NCBI RefSeq assembly: GCF_029962835.1
Contig: NC_080574.1
Coordinates: 22,976,001-23,040,000, forward strand
From: Magnolia sinica
Lineage: Eukaryota > Streptophyta > Magnoliopsida > Magnoliales > Magnoliaceae
Direction of reading: 5' to 3'
DNA length: 64,000 nt
The position numbers and the translations under genes are program-made. Below, one piece after another: positions 48,393 to 58,919 of the stretch. Each line of letters begins with the position of its first letter. Position 1 is the first letter of the stretch. The notes beneath the pieces were generated by a model, which was not told where the DNA came from, searched no databases, and worked only from the letters and a program-made list of their open reading frames with translations.

Positions 48393-51304
48393 CATCATAT
48401 CATGAGTATTTCGGTTGTATGTGTTATTGATAAAAATTCTTTCCGTGCTGGATAACCATATATTTCTTCGAAGTTCTTGCTTGGTTCCATCATCATTCAT
48501 GTAATTTACTGTCATTGGACTAATTTGTTGGAAAGCATGCAAACTTTCTGTGAGGTATGACTGCTTCCTCTATGTGGGTTCAATCTGAGTCCTTGGTTTT
48601 AGCGCCTTTTTCTTTATTTTTTTATTATTTTTTTTTATTTTTATTTTTTACACACTCACGCTGTAGTGGAATTTCACCACCTATGGATACTTGAACCCCT
48701 GACCGGGTGTTGAAACTCCTGAGAGTCTACCACCCGAGCAAGAGTAAGGATCCATTGGTTTTAGTGCTTAAGTATCTGTCGGCTTCACTTCAAATAACAC
48801 TAGTTAGTTCCCTCTCAGATGGCATGTGTTCCATAATCATGCCATTACAATATATTACCCGATGTGCACTGCAAGAATTCCCTTCTTTGCTACTTGTTCG
48901 CGTCAGTTGCATATGATGGTTTCTTAAACTTTAGGTATCAGGATGCCATTCTTCTACTCAAATTATATGTGAAGACAGGCTGAGGATGCATTAACAGGAA
49001 AATGATCTCATGTAGTAACATTAGAGGGAATGGAGCAAATTATGGGAGGGAGGACCTAATCCTTGATGCTAGTAAGGAAGGGAGGGAGTAGAGGTTTACA
49101 CTGTATTTTAACAGTATTCATTCTTAACTAGCCAGAAAATGGAATACAGCAAAAAAATGATACGGGAAATGTTCGTGTTTAATTTAGCCTTAATCGTTAA
49201 AAATATGGGAATATCATTCAAAAAATGGAAACCCCGAAAATTTGGAGGATAAGAAGTATGGATTTAATAAGGTGTGGACTCAAAAACAACGGAATTAAAG
49301 AAAAAATAATAATCTATGCGTGCATATATGGGTCTAATATATTATATATAAATAAGGTTAAAATAGAAAACTTTATAAAGAGAATTTCTCTGTGTTTGAA
49401 AAATGATGTATGTAGATAGTTGAATGGTGTTCTTTGCATCTGTCATATCCTTCCTTTTCTAGTAATCCGCATATCAGTCAGTCCATCTCTGCTAAAACTG
49501 TACACCTACTCAATTTTATCAATGGTGGCGACCACCAATCTCTGCTTTTTAAGTTGCCTCCAATAATTCTTCGGAATAAAACCTTTTTTTTTTTTTCTTT
49601 TTTGAAGAGTTTATGAGGGGCCGTGTTTGATTTGGTTTTGCCCAAAAAAATGATTTTTTTTTTGCCTATTTTCCAAAAGGAGTTTCAAAAGTGTAATCAA
49701 TTATCATCATCATTGTCTATGCCTTATACCAATTAATTGGGATTGGCAACATGAATCTTGTTACACTGTCAAGGGCCATACCTTCAGTTGGACCCTAGGT
49801 TGTCTTTCCTTGCTACCTCCATCCAAGTTCTTGGTCTCCATTGCACATGACTAAACTATCTAAGTCTACCCTCCCCCATGTTATTACCTATTGGTGCTAG
49901 TTCAAAGTTCCTTCAAATGCCTTCATTTATAATTCTATCATTCCTTATCTTGCCACCCATCCATCTTAACATCCTCAATTCAGGTACGCTCATCCCATGT
50001 TGTTCCTTAACTTCCCAACATTCTGTCCCATAAAGCATGGCTGGTCTTATAGCTATTCTATAAAATCTTCCCTTTAGTTTGAGTGGCAGATGACTATCAC
50101 ATAAAACTCCCAAGGCATAACTCTATTCTTCCACCCAGCTTAAATTCTGTGGGCAACATCCTTCTCAATCTCTCCACTCTTATGAATTATTGAGCCAAGG
50201 TATCAAAAGCAGTATTTTTGGGAAACTGCTTGGTTAGCAATCTTAACTAATTCCTCGTTTTCACTCCTTTTGTTACTAAAATTACACTCCAGATACTCTG
50301 TTTTAGTCCAACTGATTCTAAATCATTTAGATTCTAAACACTCAAAAAGTCAAGCTTTGTGTTTATGCCGTCCTTCATCTTGTCAATCAAAACTATGTCA
50401 TCTGCAAACAAACATACCATGTGATTTCTTCCTGCCAGTGCCTCATTAACTCATCCATAACCAATGCGAAAAGTAATGCTCAGTGCCAATCCCTGGTGCA
50501 ACCCTATAGTGCAAGCCTCTGTTTAATCAATTATATGAGGGTTTTTTTTTTTTTTTTGCCTTTCAAATTACGGAGTTCAAAATGGAGTTCTGCTAACTAT
50601 GGTTAAGCCTGAGTTGTAAATAAAAAACTTGCGGGAATTGTTACTCTGTATTCCTGACATGTTCTTTCAGATTTCCCATTATGTGCATCCTTATGGATCA
50701 CCATCATTCATTTGCTATCTGTTTATTCGAGCTCTCTCACCATTGGTGTGTTTGATCCTGTTTATGTTGATCAACAAGAAATATGTTTAAACATTCAATG
50801 CTGTTTCTCATGCATCTGAAAGGCATTGTCACTAGGATGTAAATGAGGAACAACCACCTGCAACTGGCTGTAAGCTAGTCATCAATCCTTTGTTTTCTTT
50901 CGTAATTTCTGTTTCAGCATTCATTCATAAATTCTTGTGTTGCCTCATATGTTGTTTCTTCTGCGATCCAGACACGCATACTTGTGTACATTCACATTCT
51001 TGGAAGTTGTAATATTGAAAAAGAAAATGCCTACAGAAACAGCATAACGTGACCGTCTCAAACTTGTATGCATTTTTCAGCCAATCGTCGGATGCAGGGG
51101 AATAACAGACACTTCAAAGGGGCAAATAAATACCATGCAGTGCCTAATGCCCATGTGCCATCAGAGCTGAGAGATCCCGAGCAGGTGCGGAAGAGGCGTC
51201 AGCAAAAGGCTAATAGAGTATCTTACATGAAGAGCAAATCTGCCAAGGGGAAAAAGTATGGAAAAAATGGGAAAAGAGGAAACAGAAAGTCTTCGAAGCC
51301 ATAG
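30154..51304 (+). CDS. DEAD-box ATP-dependent RNA helicase, DBP10/DDX54 group (plant RH29), eleven exons, 790 aa
   Basis: In yeast and animals this is a nucleolar RNA helicase for 60S ribosomal subunit assembly. Exons: 30154-30520, 31416-32577, 32807-32864, 41068-41172, 44745-44796, 45167-45243, 45495-45547, 46505-46586, 46670-46726, 47787-47922 and 51081-51304. All junctions are GT-AG and the total is 2373 nt, so 790 codons plus TAG. Motifs: Q-motif around 44-52 (PTPIQ), motif I ARTGSGKT 69-76, Ia PTRDLA 103-108, PGR 153-155, DEAD 177-180, SAT 208-210, ARGID 329-333, and HRVGRAAR 354-361. The C-terminal half carries YHWDK (648-652) and KLNNGERV, the DBP10 C-terminal signature, then a basic KGKK-rich tail. 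The N-terminus ([20 protein letters not shown]) and C-terminal blocks match my memory of Arabidopsis RH29. The large introns (3: 8.2 kb; 4: 3.6 kb; 10: 3.2 kb) are swollen by transposons. It looks intact. Confidence 0.95.
30583..30887. mobile_element. Second-type foldback MITE, helicase intron 1
   Basis: The left end 'attttgaaaatggtggcgact' mirrors the right end 'agtcaccaccattttaaaaat'. The interior shares 'ggtcagtctggacagcc' and 'acaactatatgatgtg' with the copy at 24577. Confidence 0.6.
33110..33440. mobile_element. GGGCCCAC-type foldback MITE, helicase intron 3 (partial)
   Basis: Carries the family phrases 'aaactcaagtgggccatacc', 'gttttggatcaggctgatat' and 'agatgggccc'. The left terminus is missing. 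Confidence 0.55.
33600..34430 (+). mobile_element. Decayed L1-type LINE 3' half, helicase intron 3
   Basis: Broken frames read [20 protein letters not shown] (33640-33720) and [17 protein letters not shown] with a following HLF (34125-34215). This is the zinc-binding zf-RVT region found at the C-terminus of plant L1 ORF2. No reverse transcriptase core remains. Confidence 0.65.
34634..35063. mobile_element. GGGCCCAC-type foldback MITE, complete, helicase intron 3
   Basis: The left end 'ggtgctggaaaagttcaatg' mirrors the right end 'cactgagcttttccagcacc'. The full family interior is present; about 430 bp. Confidence 0.8.
35064..38985. mobile_element. Foldback MITE interrupted by a LINE
   Basis: The left part (35064-35262) ends 'catgccctacaataagctg'. 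After the LINE, the right part resumes at 38908 with 'gcaaaatagatggacaacat' and ends 'ttgggccccatga', continuing the family sequence without loss. Confidence 0.65.
35263..38898 (+). mobile_element. 5'-truncated L1-type LINE, 3.6 kb, helicase intron 3
   Basis: It encodes, in order and across several frames, an endonuclease (DVICFQETK at 35305; GDFN 35610-35621; FTWSN near 35740), a reverse transcriptase ([11 protein letters not shown] near 36720; [12 protein letters not shown] from 36926; GDPLS near 37110; FADN 37245-37256), and the zf-RVT C-terminus (38305-38802). At least five frameshifts and a TAG near 37722 break it. Two catalytic positions differ from the usual AYD and FADD (AYN, FADN). 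It ends in an AAT-repeat tail and is flanked by AATAAGCTG (35254-35262 and 38899-38907), so it inserted by target-primed reverse transcription. The 5' end is cut just before the endonuclease. It is inactive. Confidence 0.9.
39330..39440. repeat. Degenerate palindromic CGGTAAC/GATAC repeat, helicase intron 3
   Basis: Words such as 'gccgttatgcctcccacat', 'gccgatacactgtatcgg' and 'taacggtagtggctattac' occur in both orientations. Similar material is at 41880-42660 and 46210-46300. Confidence 0.45.
39441..41067. other. Rest of helicase intron 3
   Basis: No gene or clear element. About 39895-39960 ('gtaataccaactcatgcaaa') loosely recalls Copia-adjacent sequence. Open frames on the minus strand (39679, 40493) are short and unsupported. 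Confidence 0.4.
41880..42660. repeat. Degenerate GATATCGATAC-type repeat, helicase intron 4
   Basis: Repeated forms of 'gatatcgatacattggcgat' and 'gcgatacatcaccgatac' through about 780 bp, mixed with a CATC-rich patch at 42140-42190. The family is unknown. Confidence 0.5.
42749..43051 (+). mobile_element. L1-type LINE 3' fragment, 303 bp, with target duplication
   Basis: One frame reads [11 protein letters not shown], stop, [12 protein letters not shown] and ends LLFI then TGA at 42950. This is homologous to the C-terminus of the LINE at 35263 ([20 protein letters not shown]). The A-rich tail (43035-43051) and flanking ATAATGGTTG (42739-42748 and 43052-43061) show a separate, strongly 5'-truncated insertion in helicase intron 4. 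Confidence 0.85.
43961..44395. repeat. Tandem duplication, 236-bp unit, helicase intron 4
   Basis: Two near-identical copies start at 43961 and 44197 ('tagaagta(t/c)cactaccagta'). Between them is a GGTAGT-type mini-repeat (44161-44196). Differences are few, so the duplication looks recent. Confidence 0.9.
46215..46321. repeat. GGTAACGG inverted repeat followed by a CTT microsatellite, helicase intron 7
   Basis: 'taacggtaacggtggcca' and the inverse 'gccattaccgttac' form a hairpin-like pair at 46238-46282, followed by about eight CTT units (46298-46321). Confidence 0.6.
47134..47283 (+). mobile_element. tRNA-derived SINE, 150 bp, helicase intron 9
   Basis: A box A-like stretch 'tggctcagtagtagactc' and a box B-like 'ggtcatgggttctggcacc' are followed by a GTG-rich body and an AT-repeat tail. 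It is flanked by ATATAACTTGCAG on both sides (47121-47133 and 47284-47296). The layout resembles the Au-type SINEs of flowering plants. Confidence 0.75.
48300..48389. repeat. (AT)n microsatellite, about 45 units, helicase intron 10
   Basis: Uninterrupted AT for about 90 bp. The length may be under-called in assembly. Open frames across it are not genes. Confidence 0.97.
48606..48754 (-). mobile_element. tRNA-derived SINE, 149 bp, helicase intron 10
   Basis: On the minus strand it starts ggatccttactcttgctcgg, has 'gtagactctcaggagtttc' and the B-box-like 'ggttcaagtatcc', and ends in a T/A-rich tail. The flanks TTGGTTTTAGCGC (48593-48605) and TTGGTTTTAGTGC (48755-48767) are a 13-bp duplication with one mismatch. 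It is the same family as 62963-63109. Confidence 0.8.
49690..50520 (-). mobile_element. RTE-type LINE 3' part, helicase intron 10
   Basis: On the minus strand it shows the reverse transcriptase box [13 protein letters not shown] (about 50390-50435), then [18 protein letters not shown] and [10 protein letters not shown] (49913-50113), then 'rihvanpn'-like sequence and an ATG-repeat tail near 49690-49715. These are hallmarks of plant RTE elements. Frames are broken and the 5' part is missing. Confidence 0.8.
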
Positions 51305-52430
51305 ATTCAGATCCTTCATAAGTGACTTCTAGCCTTGAAGGTCTGCCAACGCAAGGAAAGAGAAAGGAACGGTCCCAAAGCCAGCCTTAGAAAGAGATGA
51401 GCAGTAAGCTTTCACTCTGTTCGCATGTGGCCGTGTCATTTCAGGCCATTTTTCTTTCTTTCTTCTTTCTGTATCGTGGCAAGTTTTGTTTTATTAATTA
51501 ATTAAGACTCTTTGTGCAACTTTTTTGTTTTTGTATTCATTTTCTTTTTTGTTTCAGAAGGGGTATGCTCCCTTTCTCTGTCGAGCTGTTTTTGATCTTG
51601 ATTGGTTGGTCTGATGAAAACATTTCTATCGAGACATTGATGCATTGGAAAATATCATTCATGTCAGTTTTCATCATCACTTGAACGAAACAAAGATGCA
51701 TTCTTCCCAAGATTCATATATCATTCATAATAAACATTCACATGGTGATATGGTATGTTGGAACAGTATTTTGAAACTTGATTACTCTATAGATTAGATG
51801 GTTAGCATCACTAAACCCAAGTGCTTTCGAATCATAAGCAATCCACCAGGCTTGACATAGAAGTTTCAAGGTGATCAATAGACCTATGTTTGTTCTCCTG
51901 TCAATCTAGACTATCCACTTTTCATGTTATTGATGATCAGTCTCTTCTGATCCATGTGATTTTCACAGCAAACACCTGTCCCCAGTGCTATGAACAAATG
52001 AGCAGTCCATATCAGTGATTGGTGATCTGATGTGTCATTTAAAAGCTTTGGTGGATCACACATACAAAGATAATCATGATAATAACAACAGTAATGAGGG
52101 AATGAGAGTAACATGAGATATGCTGAGAAATTCATTGCTATTGGAGTAGCTGAAACATGTCAATACGTGAAGTCACGTGATTCAAGGCGAGGAGGAAGCA
52201 TGACACTAAGGGCCTGTTTGTTAACGCTGAATTTTTGTACTTAGTGGAATTTGGAAAATATTCTATGTTTAGTGGTGTTTGTCAACGCATAAGGAAAGTG
52301 CTCTATGATTTTTATGTTGAAATTTTTTTGTGAAGGGAGTCTTTTATGTTGAAATTTTTCCATGATGGGAGTCTAGCTTAATGGAGAACGAAGAATGCAC
52401 TCGGGGGTTATTATTTTTTTAATCCAAAAT
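51305..52430. other. 3' flank of the helicase gene
   Basis: 3' UTR and downstream DNA. No gene seen; an 'aataaa' word occurs at about 51729, but its use is unproven. From about 52210 an AT-rich block starts 'gggcctgtttgttaacgct', a common hAT/MITE-like start, without a matched end. Confidence 0.4.
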
Positions 52431-52554
52431 TATCCTTTGCGAGAGAGATTTTCTCCCTTCCCTAATACACATTCCAATTTTTAACACAAAATTATCCTTT
52501 GCGAGAGAGATTTTCTCCCTTCCCTAATACACATTCCAATTTTTAACACAGGCC
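52431..52554. repeat. Tandem duplication, 62-bp unit
   Basis: Two almost identical copies of the block starting 'tatcctttgcgagagagatt', at 52431 and 52493. Confidence 0.9.
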
Positions 52555-52564
52555 ACTTTTCTGA

Positions 52565-52980
52565 GCCTGCCGTGGTGTATGTGTTTCATTCATTTTTAAA
52601 GATCATTTTAGGGCTTGATACCAAAAATGAGGGGAATATAAATCGCACGTGAACCACACCACAGGAAAACAATAGTAATTGGATATACACCATTAAAATT
52701 CTCTCAAGGCCCAATGTACTGCTTATTTGACATCCAAGCTGTTGATTAGGTCATATAGACCTAGATGAATGGAAAAAACAAAGATCAGCTTGATCCAAAG
52801 CTTTTATGGCCCCTAAAAAGTTTTTAATGGTCGATGTTCATTCAACACTGTTTTCCTGTAATGTGGTCCACTTGAGATTCGGATATACCTCATTTTTGGT
52901 CTCATACCAAAATGATCTAGAAACATAGATGGACGGCATGGATGAAATGCATACATCATGGTGGGGCCCACATAGCACCG
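52565..52980. mobile_element. GGGCCCAC-type foldback MITE
   Basis: The left end 'ccgtggtgtatgtgtttcat' mirrors the right end 'atgcatacatcatggtgggg'. Full interior; about 415 bp. Confidence 0.75.
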
Positions 52981-53057
52981 ACCATCAGCCATTGGATGCG
53001 GATTGGCTGGTGTCCCTCACACCAGCGGTATAGCTGCTGCGCGCAGATTAGGTACTA

Positions 53058-53570
53058 ACCCCGCCTGTTGGGAGCTCGGACAGGTGGAGGCTCCAAGGGC
53101 CACTGAGGGGCCACCGTGATGTATGAAATTCATCCACACCGTTCATCCATTTTTTCACATTATTTTAAAATATTACGTCAAAAATAAAGAAGATTTAAAT
53201 ATCAAAAGGGCCACACGGTGGGGATTAAATTCCTACCGTTGAAAAATTATTAAGGAGCACAGAAGTTTTGGATCAAGATGGTATTTGTTTTTTCACTTCA
53301 TCCACGTGCATATGACCATATAAAGGGGCTGGATAGAAACTAAACGACACAGTGGGCCCTAATAAGGTTTCAACGGTGGTCATCTTTAGCACCGCTTCTT
53401 CCTATGGTGTGGTCCACTTGAGCCTTGGATCTATCTTATTTTTCTCAAATATCAATAAAATGATATGAAAAAAGAGATGGACGGTGTGGATAAAATTAAT
53501 ACATCACACTGTCCCCTCAGTGGGCCTCGGAGCCTCCGCCTGTCCGGAGCTCCGAATAGGCGGGGGTAGT
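53058..53570. mobile_element. Foldback MITE with long CCCGCC ends
   Basis: The left arm (53061-53125) has 'gagctcggacaggtggaggc' and 'ccactgaggggccac'. The right arm (53510-53567) is its inverse with few changes. The arms are about 60 bp and the element about 510 bp, a GC-richer variant of the family. Confidence 0.8.
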
Positions 53571-53604
53571 TACTAATCCGCGCCCATAGATGCTGTATTG
53601 TCGT

Positions 53605-54045
53605 CAGCAACTTCTGTGGGTCCCATCATGAGGTATGTGCTATATCCAAACCGTCCATCCATTTGGAGATCTCATATTAAGGCTTGAGATGAAAAATAAG
53701 ACATATAGAGCTATCAAGTGGACCACACTGCAAAAAGCAGCGGGGGATTGAACGTCTACCATTGAAACCCTTTTTGGGGTCACAGAAGTTTTGGATCAAT
53801 ATGATTTATTTTTTTATCCTCTTCGTACAGGTATTTTTGACCTTATGGACATATTGGATTAAAAAAAAAAACGTTATGGTGGGCCCTACGAATGTTTTTA
53901 ACAATGAAAATTATTATCTCTACTGCTATTTGTGGTGTGGTCCATGTGATCTTCGGATATGATTCATTTTTTGGATAAAATGATCTCTAAAAATAGATGA
54001 ACAGTGTAGATATAATAAATACATCACTGTGGGGCCATGTAACTT
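53605..54045. mobile_element. GGGCCCAC-type foldback MITE
   Basis: Starts 'gtgggtcccatcatgagg' and ends 'atacatcactgtggggcc'; family interior present. Confidence 0.7.
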
Positions 54046-54207
54046 TGATCTCCTTTGAACCGTTAGTACAACCCGGAGCTCGAGGAGCGCCCGTGCTCGC
54101 CTTCGCACGACACGTACCTACAGTAGCTATATAGCTGGTTTGTGGTACACCAGCCAATTTGCTTCGGTCCAAGTAGTAACCGGACGCGGAATTCCTGCAA
54201 AGCCTTT

Positions 54208-54500
54208 CACAAAGTTGGGTGGGGTCCATGGCAATGTTTTTGAGAAATCCACCCCTCCTTCCGTTTTGTGAAGTCATTTAAGAACGTGTGACTAAAATTG
54301 AAGTTTATAAAACACTTAAGGGTGCCATATAAGAGGAGATAGTGGGCATTTAGTGAGCACCTTTGAAGCTTTTTTATGGCCGTAAAAGTTTTGTATCAAG
54401 CTACATTTTAGGTGTTTTCACTTCATCCAGTTAGGAATGACCTTATAAACGGTTTGGATAACATATAAATATCAAGATCCACTTTATTTGAAAGTTTTGT
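54208..54500. mobile_element. Foldback MITE, left part only
   Basis: Begins 'ttgggtggggtccatggca'. The interior runs to 'cactttatttgaaagttt' and then stops; the right arm is missing. Confidence 0.45.
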
Positions 54501-54529
54501 TGCTACTAGTGCTCAACCCTACGCGTAGG

Positions 54530-55125
54530 GCTGTACACAAACCGAGCTAGCTCAGTTAGCTCGCTCGGCTCGACTTGACTCAAAGAAGCTCGATTCGACT
54601 TGGTTTGAAGCTGAGTTTGAGCCGAGTCGAGCTGTTTTTTTAGCTCGAAAATGAGTTTGAGCTGGCCCAGCTCAACTCGACTCGGATCGAATCCAACTTG
54701 GATCGAACCAATTCAATGACTCGGTTACTTTGCTATTGATGTTGCTCACCAAGTGTTTGATGAAATGACTTCATGAAGTGTGGCTTGTGGCAAGGAAGGT
54801 ATGTACATGAAACAAATATTTTTTTTTTTTCCTAGTTTTTATGTTGCTTAGTAGGTGTTTGATAAAATACCTGTAAAACTATTGCTTCTGTTTTACAAAC
54901 GGTGGGATTTTGAAGGTGCAGTCTAGGTGTTTGTGGAAATACTGCAATGGTGAACTCGGCTCGATCTTGGCTCGAACTCGACTTGAACTGGCCCGAGTTG
55001 CTGACCGAACCGAGTCGAGCTGACCAATCAGGCTCAAGGACCAAGCCAAGCTGAGTTCAAGCTGAGGTCAGCTAGTGGCCGAGCCGAGTCAAGCTGAGGT
55101 TAGCTCAACTTCATGTACACACCAA
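54530..55125. mobile_element. hAT-like element rich in GAGCTCG words
   Basis: Starts tagggctgtacacaaacc, and near 55110 has the loose inverse 'catgtacacaccaat'. Both flanks of a plain middle (54720-54940) are packed with 'gagccgagtcgagct' words. Ends of the form TAGGG(G/C)TGTACAC are common in plant hAT MITEs. Confidence 0.5.
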
Positions 55126-55769
55126 TCTTCCCGTTAAAAGTAACTGAGGGCCTTATGAATAATGATAAGTATTTTAGTTTATTCAAATTAAATATAATAA
55201 TTTTATTTTCATTTAATAAAAAATAATTTCTTTATAATATAAAACATTTCCAAACGAGAGATAGGTGCAAATGTGTCAAATTAACATATTTCAGACATTT
55301 AAGATATTTGTTAACAAATAGGTTGTTTCAAATTCAATACTAAATTTTCAGACTTCAGCCATAATTATCAAATAATTTTTTTGACCTCAGATTTCAACTT
55401 CAAGCTTCAGATTTCAGATTTGGTCTTTAAATTTCAATCCACCAAAGGGGGGCTTAAAACCTCAATACAATATACACAGGCACTACATTGCTAAAAGCTG
55501 AAAACTATTGTGTATATTTTAATGTAGATATTAGTCTGATGATTATTTCAAGAAAATACCAATTAGGAGGATTTTGGTAACAAGGGGCACCGCGGACGAC
55601 ACGTCGCCCCGGACATTTGGTGATAAGAAGTTTCCATATATGGTCTGAGATGATCAAGTAAAAACTTGTCTGCAATGTGCGGTATGTGGCCCATTTTCTC
55701 GCCGTACAAATTGCTTTCATCTGATTGCAACCAACAATGCGAGCTGATCCACTGCCTCAATCTGGTGAG
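55126..55769. other. AT-rich non-coding stretch
   Basis: No gene or element recognised. It has short overlapping open frames only and a run of 'cagatttcaacttcaagctt' type words at 55385-55430. Confidence 0.4.
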
Positions 55770-55985
55770 ATGTTCTTTTCTAAATGGTCAACTTGATGTT
55801 ACACTGATATGTCTTCTTTTCTATATGGTCATCTTTATCATGGATCCACTTGATGATGCACTGATATGTGTTCCTTTCTATATGGTCATATCTTTATCTG
55901 GACCCACTTGATGTTGCACTGATATGTGTTCTTTTCTATATGGGCATCTTTATCATGGGCCCACTTGATGCTGCACTGATATGTC
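55770..55985. repeat. Minisatellite, 57-58 bp unit, about 3.7 copies
   Basis: The marker acttgatg(n)t(t/g)(a/c)cactgatatgt occurs at 55791, 55848, 55906 and 55963. Open frames through it are repeat translations. Confidence 0.9.
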
Positions 55986-56029
55986 CCAAAACGAGAAGCT
56001 CTTACCACGCTTGTTGGGAGCCCATGCAA

Positions 56030-56250
56030 CAAAAAGCTGTGGGGGCTACCATGATGCGTGAGTGACATCCACTCCATTCATCGTTTGTGTCAGCTCATGT
56101 TAGTACCTGAGCCTAAAAATGAGGTATGTACAAAACTCAAGTGGTCACACCACAGGGAACAGTGAGGATGGGATGCCTGTAGTTGAAAACTTCTAGGTGC
56201 CCGTCATGATATTTATATGTCATCCAACCTGTTCATAGTGTGAGTCCTGC
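56030..56250. mobile_element. Foldback MITE fragment
   Basis: Family phrases 'gggggctaccatgatgcg' and 'aaactcaagtggtcacacc'; cut after about 220 bp. Confidence 0.5.
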
Positions 56251-56261
56251 AATGATGGATG

Positions 56262-56706
56262 TAGGGCTCCGTGAGCCCACCTTGATGTATGTGTTTCATC
56301 AATCTTGTCCATCCATTTTGACAGATCATTTCAGGGAATAATCTTTAAAATGAGGCATATCTAAGGCTCAAGTGGACCACATCACAGGAAATAGTGGGAA
56401 TGGAACACTTACCGTTGAAACCTCTTAGGATCCACGCAAGTTTTGGATCAAGATGATATTCATGTTTTCCCTTCATCCGAGTCAGTCTGATCTTATAAAC
56501 AGGTTATATGACAAAAAAACATCATGGTGGGCCCTAGGAAGGTTTCAATGGTAAGTGTCATTGTCACCACTATTTCCTATGGTGTGGTCCACTCAAGCCT
56601 TAGATCTGCCTTTTTTTTTATGATCATCTCCAAACTGATCCATTAAAATGAATGGACGGCACGGATGAAACACATACATCACAGTGGACCCCACAGAGCC
56701 CCTGTT
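56262..56706. mobile_element. GGGCCCAC-type foldback MITE, complete
   Basis: The left end 'ggctccgtgagcccacctt' mirrors the right end 'cacagtggaccccacagagc'. Full interior; about 440 bp. Confidence 0.75.
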
Positions 56707-56744
56707 AGGACCATCCGTCTCTAACTAGGTACCATCTCTACCTA

Positions 56745-57265
56745 GTCCCGGTGGAGGTAGTAACCGATCCGCGTCCTCACCCAAGACGGTCCGACCCTTA
56801 AGGTGCGTCCCACCTTGATGTATTTTATATCCATTCCGTCTCCATTTTTCCATATCATTATGGGATATAATCCAAAAAATAAAACAGATCCATTAGCAGA
56901 GGGTATTATCCAAAAAAAGAAGAAGAAGATCCCATTATCAAATGGAGGATATCTCAGGGAACGGTGGTGATTGAATGCCCTGCCATTAAAAACTTCTAAG
57001 GGCATACCTTAATGTTTTCATAGTGTTTATTTGCCATCCAATCTGTTGATAAGATCATATAAGTCTAAATGAAGGCAAAAACAAATATCAGCTTGATCCA
57101 AAACTTTTGTCGTCCATTAATGGCCAATCACCACTGTTTCTTATGGTATGGTCCACCTGATAATTGGATTAATTTCAGTTTATATAATGTCCTAAAATGA
57201 TATGGAAAAACAGATGGATGGTGTGGATATAGAATACATTGATTAAGGCGGGCTCCACGGCAATG
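56745..57265. mobile_element. Foldback MITE with an inserted A/GAA-rich segment
   Basis: The left end 'cttaaggtgcgtcccacctt' mirrors 'aaggcgggctccacgg' on the right. The interior is lengthened around 56900-56940 by GAA repeats. A further fragment follows to about 57420. Confidence 0.6.
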
Positions 57266-57429
57266 GTTGCACCATCTTGGTGGGCCCAAAGAAGGTTCAA
57301 TGGTAGATCTTCACATCCCTACTTTTCCCTATGGTGTGGCCCACTTGAGTTTTGAATCAGCTTGGCATAAATGATGGATGGAATGGATGTCGCACGTTGC
57401 CGATGGGCCCAGCAGAGTTTTTCCGTTAT

Positions 57430-58919
57430 ATGGAATCCGCATCAATCCAGATGTCCAATCTTTACAATTTTCTGGTTATTACCAATCCATGATGATGATG
57501 CCCACTGAATGGACCGCTCAGATCATCTAGACGTACAATTGTACGGTCCCCATGGATCGATTCCTTGTGGATGGTACCTAAGCAAGATGATCCCAACGAT
57601 AACGTAACAACAACATTGGTAAAAAGAAATAGAAAAACAAACTAAAAACGTTGTGGAGTTCTCTTAATATTGTATCCATAGTCAGGCAAGTGTTCGTTTT
57701 GCATCTGGCCCGGCTCAGGATCCACCGTCGATCACACTCACTGGAGCCCACATTTCCTATGATTTGAACCGTCCATATTCTCTTTATACCATAAATAAGA
57801 TCATTCAAACACACATCAGGGACTATCCTGGCCTTTTTTTTATTATTATTTTTTTCAAGAGTTAAATGCGAGCCACTGAAAATTTTCCTTTCATTGGTGT
57901 GAGTTAATCTATATAGATAGTGATGGTTACAAGTATCCTTTCAGTGTAAGTTTATTACGGTGGGCCATGTAGCATAGAGCCCACAATGTGGATGGTTCTG
58001 ATCATCGAGCAGTAAGCATGTAGGCCTCAATGGTAGGCAACACACGGTGAATCCTGCATCACGTGATGGAGGCAAAACGAGCTCATCACGCAAAGCATGT
58101 GATGAAAGTAGAAGTAATACTCACTACCTTTTCAAGGGTGCATGCAAATGGGCCCTTCACACCTTTTGGTAACTTGGTCACAAGTTAGACCAATCAAAAT
58201 TCAGGCCACTGAAATCCCATGAATGGTTTGGATGATTTTCTTTGAACTTTGTTATTTACTATTGGAGTTTATGTTGGATATTTTCTAAAATTATTTGGGA
58301 GTGTTTTTATTTTTTCAAAAAAAAAATGAATTTCTTAAAATAAAGTTTTCTTTTATATTTTTAAAATGTTATTTTTGGCTTTAAAAAAATAAATTTAAGA
58401 AGTTTAAAGGATTAGTGATTAAAGGAGTAAATTAGGTTTTGCCGCATCACATGTTTGAATTACAAGCAATGTGAAGACAGAGGTTATGCACTATGTTTTC
58501 ACAAAATCTTTAACTAAGATTTGGGGCCTATTTCTTTTATCAATTATTCTAAAAATGTAAAGTAAAATAGTCATTATTATAATTTTACAACCACTCAAAT
58601 AAGATTTGTCAATCAAATGTAGATGTATTAAAAAGATTTATAATCATCGTACTTTCTCATGGCATTATTAGGAAAACTCACTATTAGTGATTTCATTGTA
58701 TTTTCGTGATGATTTGTTATTAAAATAATGTAAAAATATTATCATTATAACTTTATCATTGATAAACTAAATATGAAAATCAATTATCAAATATAGTAAT
58801 TTATAATTATTATACATTTTCTTTACATTATTATGATTGATAAAATAAATTATAAACTATAGCCTTAATGTAAAGTGTAATGAATACAAATGGCATTACT
58901 GTCTCTCTTGAAAAATAGA
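57430..58919. other. Non-coding, very AT-rich toward the right
   Basis: No gene. From about 58260 the DNA is strongly AT-rich. The block 58520-58919 seems to continue after the solo LTR at 62056-62345, so the LTR split it. Confidence 0.45.

Noticed and set aside
48255..48542. 95-codon minus-strand frame
   Set aside because: It translates the 90-bp AT microsatellite in helicase intron 10.
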